DNA of 8,594 nucleotides from Akkermansiaceae bacterium (GTDB lineage: Bacteria; Verrucomicrobiota; Verrucomicrobiia; Verrucomicrobiales; Akkermansiaceae). The notes beneath the pieces were generated by a model. The model was not told the origin of the DNA and ran no database searches. It saw only the letters and a program-made list of their open reading frames with translations. The stretch lies in contig JARFRT010000414.1 of the NCBI GenBank assembly GCA_029287105.1, positions 1 through 8,594 of the forward strand, in the 5' to 3' direction. Below, in pieces: positions 1-5,437 of the stretch; positions within the stretch are counted from its first letter, which is position 1, and every line of letters starts with the position of its first letter. A program made the translations under genes and the position numbers.

Positions 1-15
1 GTGTATAAGAGACAG
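1..15 (+). other. Tn5/Nextera mosaic-end adapter remnant (not genomic)
   Basis: The first 15 bases, GTGTATAAGAGACAG, are identical to the last 15 bases of the 19-bp Tn5 mosaic end used in tagmentation libraries. The orientation is the one expected where insert DNA begins directly after AGACAG. A 15-base exact match at the extreme end of a sequence is very unlikely by chance, and no transposase gene is nearby. I infer an untrimmed adapter at a contig end, with real sequence starting at base 16. No gene call depends on these bases. Confidence 0.93.
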
Positions 16-67
16 AGGCTGGATTGGCGACTTCATGTTGGGTGAGAGGGGCGAGGCTGGAAGGGGT

Positions 68-658
68 TTATTGGGCCGCCGTACGGGTGGCGGCGTGCGG
101 CAGTGCGGAAATGGGGTTGTTTTGGTGCAGGGCAACCACGATGCGGTTGATTTTCTCAAATTGCTTGAGCACGTTCTCCCCGATACCGGCAGTGCCTCTG
201 GCCTGTTTCAGGCTGATCTGGTGAGTGAACAGCCATGAGCGGTTGTTGACGTAGAATTGTGGCCACGGGACAAAGGCCCCCTTGGGCTCGGTAACTACGT
301 TCTTTTGGTGGCACTTGGGGAGATAGATCACAGCGTGGAGAGGGAGCACGGTATGGGTGTCGCCGCGCTGGAGGACGATCGAGTTCCGGTAGATGTCATC
401 GTCGCTGATTTGGCCCTCGGGTGCCCGGCTCATCCATTTTCCCTTGCTGAAACCGCCCCGGTGCGCCTCTTTCAGCTTGGCCAGGTCGCTGGCATGAATA
501 CGTTCGGAGCCGGGTTTTTGAAGCTTGGCGGGCAGGTGCTCGATTCCGGTTCCGCTTTCGGCAAAAAGCAGCGGAGCGGTGAGAACGATGGCCAGGATGA
601 TCGCTTGAACGATGGTTTTTTTGACGAAGGGCGTGTGAATGGTCATAACGGGGTGCAT
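68..658 (-). CDS. exported protein of unknown function (196 aa)
   Basis: I do not recognise the family. The protein starts with a short basic segment (FVKK near residues 11-14), then a hydrophobic stretch at about residues 15-32 ending LLFA-E, which reads as a Sec signal peptide cleaved near residue 33. The mature part (about 160 residues) is polar, with one cysteine (PKCHQKN) and several aromatic residues in the segment WPQFYVNNRSWLF. No membrane segment follows, so a periplasmic or extracellular protein is likely. A second in-frame ATG four codons in (base 646) leaves the signal peptide intact and is an equally good start; neither has a Shine-Dalgarno site. The gene begins 17 bases after the stop of the upstream exported-protein gene, so the two are probably co-transcribed. 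The signal peptide favours this strand over the overlapping open frame on the other strand. Confidence 0.6.
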   Translation of the reverse strand: MHPVMTIHTPFVKKTIVQAIILAIVLTAPLLFAESGTGIEHLPAKLQKPGSERIHASDLAKLKEAHRGGFSKGKWMSRAPEGQISDDDIYRNSIVLQRGDTHTVLPLHAVIYLPKCHQKNVVTEPKGAFVPWPQFYVNNRSWLFTHQISLKQARGTAGIGENVLKQFEKINRIVVALHQNNPISALPHAATRTAAQ

Positions 659-675
659 TGAAGGTGACGGGCACG

Positions 676-1299
676 CTAGCGGGTAATGTTCCAGGCCAGC
701 GGAGCTTTCTCGCCATTCCGGATACCGGGACGGGTGATGAAGAGGCTGCCGGTCGGCTGGGGGGCGACCGGAATGAAATCAACGCAGAGAACAATCAGGC
801 CCGTGGGGTTGCGGGTATTGCCTTCGATCGAAATGACGGGGCGTTTGCCTTGTTGCGCAGGATTCCATGCCGGACCGGTGGCGAGGGACGTGCCGGTCGA
901 TGCATGGGGGCGTGACGAGCATTTGAAGAGATCCAGGGGCGTGTTCCGGCTGTCGACACGGATGCTGAGGCGGTTCCATGCCTTCGCCGTTTTGGTGGGG
1001 GCGCCGCGTTGGATGGTCGGCAGCGGGGCTGAGGCCTGCTGCCCGGTGGGGAGGGAAACGAAATTCGGGTGGTCGCTGCGGTGGGCGCTCGGGGGGTCGC
1101 CCAAGGTGAGGTTGCTGAAATGGCTGAAAACCTTGTACTGGAAAAATTTTTCGCAGGGCAAGGGTTTTTGCTGGGGGCAGCAGGTAAGTCGGGTGGTGGG
1201 GACCCCTGCGGCCTCGACGCGGATTTCTGCCGATACTTGAAGGCAGCCTGCCGCGGTCGAGGTGATCGCAAGGGCGAGGGTCAGGGGTTTTTTATTCAT
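676..1299 (-). CDS. exported protein of unknown function (207 aa)
   Basis: I do not recognise the family. The N terminus (MNKK, then a hydrophobic run at about residues 6-20, then QVSA-E) is a typical Sec signal peptide with cleavage near residue 24. The segment AAGC at residues 16-19 could instead be a weak lipobox, which would make it a lipoprotein. The mature part is rich in Pro, Thr, Ser and Arg and has several cysteines, including adjacent ones in LTCCPQQ, so disulfides are possible. The C-terminal part (about residues 150-207) alternates hydrophobic and polar residues (GLIVLCVDFIPV, GSLFITRPGIR), suggesting beta structure. It is first in a likely two-gene unit with the exported protein downstream. 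It has a leader of roughly 150 bases with a candidate extended -10 at 1461-1469. No Shine-Dalgarno site precedes the ATG; the bases just before it are AAAACCCCC. Confidence 0.6.
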   Translation of the reverse strand: MNKKPLTLALAITSTAAGCLQVSAEIRVEAAGVPTTRLTCCPQQKPLPCEKFFQYKVFSHFSNLTLGDPPSAHRSDHPNFVSLPTGQQASAPLPTIQRGAPTKTAKAWNRLSIRVDSRNTPLDLFKCSSRPHASTGTSLATGPAWNPAQQGKRPVISIEGNTRNPTGLIVLCVDFIPVAPQPTGSLFITRPGIRNGEKAPLAWNITR

Positions 1300-1460
1300 G
1301 GGGGTTTTAAGGGGAGGAGGGGGTTAACTTTCCTTGATAAGCGGAGGGGATTGCCTATCGCGGTCAGCTGGATGCATATTATTCCAAAATATCATCGCGA
1401 CAAGATGTTTATTATAAAAAAACCTTCTTATTGCCGTATTAAATAGCTGTTTTATTTAAT

Positions 1461-1469
1461 ATTATAACA
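1461..1469 (-). promoter_or_regulatory. candidate extended -10 promoter for the exported-protein pair
   Basis: Read on the minus strand, this is TGTTATAAT, a perfect TATAAT with an upstream TG in the extended -10 position. It sits in the AT-rich block and points toward the exported-protein gene starting at 1299, implying a leader of about 150 bases. No good -35 hexamer lies 16-18 bases upstream, though extended -10 promoters can work without one. AT-rich DNA produces such matches by chance, so this is only a candidate. Confidence 0.35.
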
Positions 1470-1588
1470 AAGTGATTTATCAGGTTTTGTTGATTATTTA
1501 CGCTCTAGCAGAATAGCAGGAAGGATTTGTGCCGAGGTGTGAAGGGCGGTAAAAACAGCACATGTGCCAACAGGGTGCCGGAAATAAG

Positions 1589-1629
1589 CTTCAGTTTTGT
1601 TCAATTTTTATTGAACAAAGAGTCTGAGG
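1589..1629. repeat. long inverted repeat, operator-like or structured RNA
   Basis: The core is a perfect 9-bp inverted repeat, TTTGTTCAA (1596-1604) and TTGAACAAA (1611-1619), around a 6-base AT spacer. It extends on the plus strand by a U-G pair at 1595/1620 and, after a 3-base bulge, by CTTCAG (1589-1594) against CTGAGG (1624-1629). Neither side has a T-run as an intrinsic terminator would. It can be read as TGTTC-N10-GAACA, a dyad suited to a dimeric regulator. It lies about 290 bases upstream of the exported pair and downstream of ychF, so its target is unclear. Confidence 0.6.
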
Positions 1630-1739
1630 AAGATGTAAAACCAGGGGGAGATGACATCGATGAGTGATTTCAAGTCGAGTTTTCCTGATATTTAAACGAC
1701 CTGACGCCGAGGCCCCGAGGCGGCTGGAACAAGGGCAGC

Positions 1740-1773
1740 AAAAAGCCGCGGTGGCCTATGAGCACTGCGGCTT
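1740..1773 (-). terminator. probable intrinsic terminator of ychF
   Basis: On the minus strand AAGCCGC and GCGGCTT form a 7-bp stem (1767-1773 with 1743-1749), with one A-C mismatch and then three more pairs (GTG/CAC) around a 9-base loop. Five T residues run from the stem base outward (1744 down to 1740). It sits about 135 bases past the ychF stop codon, with no gene between, and only this strand has the T-run. The T-run is short, so confidence is moderate. Confidence 0.5.
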
Positions 1774-1907
1774 GGGGAGATTGTTGGGTGGTCGGAAGCG
1801 GGGGCGGCGCAGGATGCCGGCAAAACCAGCCAGACCCGCCGGTGGAGGGATGGCTCGGGGACAGTGCAGGGCGATGACGCCGGGATGACCTCGCCGTCGG
1901 CGGGAGC

Positions 1908-3023
1908 TTAGACGTTGAAGCGGAACTCAACCACGTCGCCGTCCTTGACCTCGTATTCCTTGCCCTCGATGCGGAGTTTGCCCGCGTCGCGGGCGGCGGA
2001 TTTGGAGCCGGCGGCGACGAGGTCATCATAAGCGACGACTTCGGCGGCGATGAAGCCGCGCTCGAAGTCACCGTGGATGACGCCTGCCGCGGCTGGTGCC
2101 TTGTCGCCGTGATGGATGGTCCAGGCACGGGTTTCCTTTTCGCCACTGGTAATGTAGGTGCGCAGGCCAAGCAGGTGGTAAACGGCGCGGATCAAGGTGG
2201 AGACTCCGGAATCGGTGATTCCCATGTCAGTCAGGAATTCCGTGGCTTCCTCGGGATCGAGTTCGACCAGTTCCTCTTCGATGCGGGCGGAGATGACGAT
2301 GGCCTCGGCGTCGTGGGACGCTGCGGCGTAGGCGCGCACCTTGGCGACCATGGCATGGGCGTCGGGGTTTTTCTGGGCGTCGGCGAGCTCGTCTTCGGCG
2401 ACGTTGCAGGCGAAGATGGTGCGTTTGGAGGACAGTAGGAAGAAATCGCGCAGCGTGACGCGTTCATCCTGAGTGAGTTCGAGCGTGAGCGCAGGTTTCC
2501 CGGAATCAAGGTGCGGAAGGAGTTTTTCGATGAGGTCGATCTCTTTGATGGATTCCTTGTCGCCACTTTTGGCCTTTTTCACGCGTGAAATCTTGCGTTT
2601 TTCCAGGGCGGCCAGGTCGGCGAGGATGAGTTCGGAGTTGATGATCTCGATGTCCCGGATGGGATCGACGCTGCCGAGCTCGTGGATGATGTCGTCGTTG
2701 TCGAAACAGCGTACGACCTGGACGATGGCGTCGACTTCGCGGATGGTGGCGAGGAACTTGTTGCCCAGTCCGGCACCTTCCGAGGCCCCTTCCACAAGGC
2801 CGGCGATATCAACGAATTCGATGGCCGCCGGGATGATCTTCTGGGTTTTGCTAATTTTTGCCAGCACCTCCAATCTTTCGTCGGGGACGGTGACCACGCC
2901 GATGTTCGGGTCGATGGTGCAAAATGGATAGTTGGCGGCCTCCGCATTACGGGTGCGGGTGACAGCGTTGAAGAGCGTCGACTTACCGACGTTGGGGAGA
3001 CCTACGATTCCTGCCTTGAGCAT
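1908..3023 (-). CDS. ychF: redox/ribosome-associated ATPase YchF (Obg-family P-loop protein)
   Basis: This is a 371-residue cytosolic P-loop protein of the Obg/YchF family, which binds ribosomes and hydrolyses ATP in preference to GTP; the E. coli protein has 363 residues. Visible motifs are the Walker A loop GLPNVGKST (residues 8-16), the G3 motif DIAG (72-75) running into GLVEGASEGAGLGNKFL, His114 in the position known to be catalytic in YchF, and NVAE (207-210), the NxxE form of G4 that explains adenine specificity. A helical insert spans about 130-180, and a C-terminal TGS domain about 281-369. The frame stays open 35 codons further upstream, but that part has no family similarity; MLKAGIVGLPNVGK is the conserved N terminus, so I start at 3023. 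No Shine-Dalgarno site is visible. It is transcribed alone, divergent from panD, and probably ends at the hairpin at 1740-1773. Confidence 0.97.
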   Translation of the reverse strand: MLKAGIVGLPNVGKSTLFNAVTRTRNAEAANYPFCTIDPNIGVVTVPDERLEVLAKISKTQKIIPAAIEFVDIAGLVEGASEGAGLGNKFLATIREVDAIVQVVRCFDNDDIIHELGSVDPIRDIEIINSELILADLAALEKRKISRVKKAKSGDKESIKEIDLIEKLLPHLDSGKPALTLELTQDERVTLRDFFLLSSKRTIFACNVAEDELADAQKNPDAHAMVAKVRAYAAASHDAEAIVISARIEEELVELDPEEATEFLTDMGITDSGVSTLIRAVYHLLGLRTYITSGEKETRAWTIHHGDKAPAAAGVIHGDFERGFIAAEVVAYDDLVAAGSKSAARDAGKLRIEGKEYEVKDGDVVEFRFNV

Positions 3024-3126
3024 GGCGCGGGGAGTAATGGAGAAAGCCGACAATTGCAAACTGTATATTTTGCTATTTATGCATTTGAAATTTGACCTTG
3101 AGGTCGTTCGTGGCTTGGTTGCGCGC
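3024..3126. promoter_or_regulatory. divergent ychF/panD promoter region
   Basis: This 103-base gap must hold the promoters of two divergent genes, and its centre (about 3050-3092) is AT-rich. Toward ychF, TTTCAA and TATACA lie 17 bases apart on the minus strand. Toward panD, TTGCAA is followed 17 bases later by TTATGC. All are weak matches to the sigma-70 consensus. A small dyad, GACC-TTGA-GGTC, lies in the panD leader near 3096-3107. The location is well supported; the exact elements are not. Confidence 0.4.
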
Positions 3127-3474
3127 ATGCAGCACGTGCTATTAAAATCAAAAATCCACCGCGCCTGTGTTATTGTCGCCGATGTCGACTACGAGGGAAG
3201 CATTGAAATCCCCTCTGATCTGATGGAGGCGGCGGGCCTTTGGGAGGGTGAACGGGTGCTGGTCACCTCGGCCTCCAAGGGGGGGCGACTGGAAACCTAT
3301 GCGCAGGCGGGCGAACCTGGCACGGGGAAAATCATCATGAATGGGGGGGCGGCACACATCATTAAGGCGGGTGAACGCATCACCATCATGGCCTTTGCCA
3401 TTTCTGAAAACCCGATCCTCCCGAAGAAAATTGTCTGTAATGAGAAGAACGAGATTATTCGCCGGGTAAGTTAA
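3127..3474 (+). CDS. panD: aspartate 1-decarboxylase proenzyme (PanD)
   Basis: PanD decarboxylates L-aspartate to beta-alanine, the precursor that joins pantoate in pantothenate and coenzyme A synthesis. It is made as a pi-protein that cleaves itself between Gly24 and Ser25, and Ser25 becomes the pyruvoyl cofactor. Starting at 3127, the 115-residue product reproduces the E. coli residue numbering: Lys9, Tyr22, the cleavage motif YEGS (22-25), Arg54, Thr57, Tyr58 and Asn72 in the motif NGGAAH. This match fixes the start, although the frame is open further upstream and no Shine-Dalgarno site precedes the ATG. No panB, panC or panE is nearby. I see no panZ-like maturation factor either, consistent with the many self-processing PanD enzymes. 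Two runs of seven G (3279-3285, 3343-3349) lie in the gene, and the frame is intact across both. Confidence 0.96.
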   Translation: MQHVLLKSKIHRACVIVADVDYEGSIEIPSDLMEAAGLWEGERVLVTSASKGGRLETYAQAGEPGTGKIIMNGGAAHIIKAGERITIMAFAISENPILPKKIVCNEKNEIIRRVS

Positions 3475-3571
3475 ACCGTGCACCCGTGGTCACGATTTCT
3501 GCAAAAAGATCTGCAAAAGTCGTAAATCGCGTCTTTACAAGGTGCAATCACTTCACCATATTCCCGCGCCC
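3475..3571. other. panD-secG spacer with short direct repeat and weak hairpin
   Basis: The 97-base gap begins with a weak imperfect hairpin just after the panD stop (CGTG-ACC with GGT-CACG, 3477-3494, one bulged base), followed only by ATTTCT, so at best a poor terminator. TCTGCAAAA occurs twice (3498-3506, 3510-3518) with a 12-base period. I see no convincing sigma-70 promoter. secG may be read through from panD or have its own start here. Confidence 0.3.
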
Positions 3572-4084
3572 ATGACACCTCTAATTGCAGCCGACTGGCT
3601 TTCTATTTCCATTAATCTCCTGCTGGTGATCCACGTGATCATTTGTCTTTTACTTGCACTCGTCGTGCTGATGCAGCGACCTAAGCAGGAAGGCCTCGGC
3701 GCCGCTTTTGGTGCCGGTCTTACCGATCAGGCTTTTGGTGCCCGCACCACGGACGTCCTTCAGAAGGGCACTGTCTATCTGGGGACCCTGTTTTTCGTGG
3801 TTACCCTTGTGCTCGCCATCCTTATTGGCAAGCGCCAGCGCAACAACCCAAGCATGCTCGACGAAGTCGCGGACAAGGTCGAGGAAGCAACTCCCGCCGT
3901 CGAGGTTCCCGAAGGTCTGGATGGCGAGAAGCCGGTGGTCATGCCGGAGATCCCGGCAGTGCCAGTTGTGCCTCCGGTTGAAGCTCCGAAGACTCCTGAA
4001 GCTCCCGAATCTCCCGTCACTCCTCCGGCAGAAACGCCAGCCCCCCCCGCACCTGCCGCACCGGCGACGGACGGCACCCCGTAA
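3572..4084 (+). CDS. secG: preprotein translocase subunit SecG with long Pro/Ala-rich tail
   Basis: SecG is the small auxiliary subunit of the SecYEG channel and helps SecA-driven protein export. The 170-residue product has the family plan: TM1 at about residues 12-33, the conserved loop LMQRPKQEGLGAAFG (33-47), a short segment to about residue 65, and TM2 at about 66-86. Known SecG proteins are usually about 75-110 residues. Here residues 91-170 add a low-complexity tail rich in Pro, Ala, Val, Glu and Thr. I chose the ATG at 3572, directly before the conserved N terminus; a GTG at 3542 would add ten residues with no family support. No Shine-Dalgarno site is present. The rhomboid gene begins 9 bases after the stop in the same frame, so the two are almost certainly co-transcribed. 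Confidence 0.93.
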   Translation: MTPLIAADWLSISINLLLVIHVIICLLLALVVLMQRPKQEGLGAAFGAGLTDQAFGARTTDVLQKGTVYLGTLFFVVTLVLAILIGKRQRNNPSMLDEVADKVEEATPAVEVPEGLDGEKPVVMPEIPAVPVVPPVEAPKTPEAPESPVTPPAETPAPPAPAAPATDGTP

Positions 4085-4093
4085 TCTTTCCCC

Positions 4094-5323
4094 GTGGAAG
4101 GAAAATCCAACGCCGTCGAAGATGTCCCGGTATGGGCTCGTCGCGATGCGTTCCCGCTCAAGCCGCCCGATGCGGATTTCGGTTTCGTTGACCCCAAAGG
4201 AAATCTCCACACGGCGACAAGTGCTGATGAACTGGGCGCAAAGGTCGGCCAGGCACGTGACGGTGTCGACCTTGTCTGGACGCCCGAAGGTGATCGGCTG
4301 GTGGTTCCCGAACAAGTGCCCGCCCTGCACAAGCCGCTGCGCGCTCGCCTCGGCAAGCGCGCCGAACAAGACCGTGCCGACGGCGTCAGGATGGGGCTCG
4401 TTTTTGGCGCCATCATGGTCTGGACGCTCTATGCCGCGTGGAAAAACAGTGGGGGGGAGATCTCGGCACTCTACTCGCACCAGCTCACCGGACTCGCGGC
4501 GCTCTTGTTTTTGATGTTTGGCCTGCTGCCTTTCTACGAAGGTCGGAAAATGCGCCGCCACCTGGCGCAGACCAAGGTCTCGGAAATGGCGGGGGAGGTT
4601 CCGGATGCGCAATTTGATATCTGGTTGCACCGGCAAAAGGTGCCGGTCACTTATTTTTTGTTAGCCTGTTTGTTGCTCTGTGGCCTGGTGCAGGTTTATT
4701 TCGACTGGGGCAGTGCCGAGTTCAGGAAATCCATCATCCAGGCAGGCTTACTGAAGCAGGAGGCGCTGAAATACCCCGGACAGACCGATGGCGCGGCCTG
4801 GTGGCGGATGTTCACGGCCCCGATGCTGCACGGCAACGCGATCCACTTCCTGATGAACGCCGGAGGCATTCTCTATCTCGGCCGCCGCACGGAAACACTG
4901 GCACGCTGGCCGCATCTGCTCATTGTCTTTGTCGGATCCATGTGGACGGGCGGACTTGCCTCGTATTACTGGATACCGGATAAAATAGCGGTTGGTGCCT
5001 CGGGGGGGCTGATGGGCCTGCTCGGGTTTATGCTTATTTTTGAGCTGTTGCACCCACGCCTCGTACCCAAGCCAGCCCGCAGACGGCTGCTTGCAGGGGT
5101 GGTGTTGATGGCGGTCATCGGGTTTCTCGGTATGAGCTTCATCGATAATGCCGCACATGCCGGCGGCCTGCTGGCGGGAATGGCCTATGCCGCCATCGTT
5201 TTTCCCTCCTCGGTATCATCCCGCCGTCCGGAAACGATGCGCCGGGATCGCGTAGTCGGGATATTTGCCGGTGCCGTGGTTATCGCCGCAACGATTCTGG
5301 TGATGGTCAAGGTGCTGACCTGA
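4094..5323 (+). CDS. rhomboid-family intramembrane serine protease with extended N terminus
   Basis: Rhomboids cut transmembrane segments within the lipid bilayer using a Ser-His dyad. The core is complete: a transmembrane helix at about 184-203, the L1 motif WWRMFTAPMLHG (236-247), His251 and Asn255 in the HxxxN helix, a third helix at about 274-293, catalytic Ser303 in GASGG, and catalytic His355 in AHAGG. Upstream of the six-helix core are about 98 mainly soluble residues (segment TPEGDRLVVPEQVPAL at 63-78) and two extra predicted helices (about 100-116 and 131-148). One helix follows the core (about 387-408), giving nine in all. The protein has 409 residues, against about 180-280 for compact bacterial rhomboids. 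The start is a GTG 9 bases after the secG stop; an in-frame TAA (4082) excludes anything further upstream, and the next Met is residue 100. Substrate unknown. Confidence 0.9.
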   Translation: MEGKSNAVEDVPVWARRDAFPLKPPDADFGFVDPKGNLHTATSADELGAKVGQARDGVDLVWTPEGDRLVVPEQVPALHKPLRARLGKRAEQDRADGVRMGLVFGAIMVWTLYAAWKNSGGEISALYSHQLTGLAALLFLMFGLLPFYEGRKMRRHLAQTKVSEMAGEVPDAQFDIWLHRQKVPVTYFLLACLLLCGLVQVYFDWGSAEFRKSIIQAGLLKQEALKYPGQTDGAAWWRMFTAPMLHGNAIHFLMNAGGILYLGRRTETLARWPHLLIVFVGSMWTGGLASYYWIPDKIAVGASGGLMGLLGFMLIFELLHPRLVPKPARRRLLAGVVLMAVIGFLGMSFIDNAAHAGGLLAGMAYAAIVFPSSVSSRRPETMRRDRVVGIFAGAVVIAATILVMVKVLT

Positions 5324-5437
5324 TTTCGGGAGCCGGCTTGTATTTCTGTGAGAAATTTGATACGGGAGCTTGTCAAAAGAGGCTGAACTGGCAATGAATA
5401 GACATGTCGGCACCCCGCCGGAACCCATCATCCCCTC
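5324..5437. other. rhomboid-xylB spacer, possible weak promoter
   Basis: This 114-base spacer is the longest gap in the plus-strand run. It contains a small hairpin, ATTTC-TGTGA-GAAAT (5342-5356), without a T-run. TTGTCA (5370-5375) matches five of six bases of a -35 element but is followed only by poor -10 candidates such as TGAATA (5395-5400). xylB may have its own promoter here, but the sequence does not prove it. Confidence 0.25.

Larger units (their letters stand above)
1300..1907. other. 608-base intergenic region without a convincing gene
   Basis: No frame here carries a recognisable protein. Bases 1370-1500 are clearly AT-rich against a G+C-rich background and look like a promoter and leader region for the exported pair on the minus strand. 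Bases 1589-1629 hold a palindrome, and 1740-1773 a probable ychF terminator; both are listed separately. I saw no tRNA-like fold or riboswitch consensus. A 14-codon ORF (ATG at 1651, after GGGGGAG) and a 74-codon GTG-started frame (1664-1888) are not convincing. Confidence 0.55.

Noticed and set aside
75..94. GCCGCC/GGCGGC hairpin at the end of the 196-aa gene
   Set aside because: It lies within the last codons, and no T-run follows on the minus strand, so it is not supported as a terminator.
257..661. Open frame of 134 codons on the plus strand opposite the 196-aa exported protein
   Set aside because: Its product has no signal peptide, motif or family look, while the minus-strand frame covers the same bases with a clear signal peptide.
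686..1240. Open frame of 184 codons on the plus strand opposite the 207-aa exported protein
   Set aside because: The product is rich in Arg, Trp and Cys with no recognisable motif, as expected of an antisense shadow in G+C-rich DNA; the minus strand begins with a good signal peptide.
1300..1400. Possible c-di-GMP riboswitch (GGCAATCCCC-like wording on the minus strand)
   Set aside because: Only a few bases resemble GGCAAACC; the second conserved block (GGACGCAAAGCC) and the paired stems are missing.
1651..1695. 14-codon ORF with ATG preceded by GGGGGAG
   Set aside because: It is the only spot in the window with a Shine-Dalgarno-like spacing, but it is very short and without similarity to any known leader peptide or toxin.
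1664..1888. GTG-started 74-codon frame on the plus strand
   Set aside because: Arg/Gly/Ala-rich low-quality product, no start signal, and it overlaps the likely ychF terminator.
3650..4636. 328-codon minus-strand frame opposite secG and rhomboid
   Set aside because: Arg/His/Gly-rich product without motifs; the plus strand has two clearly recognisable genes across the same bases.
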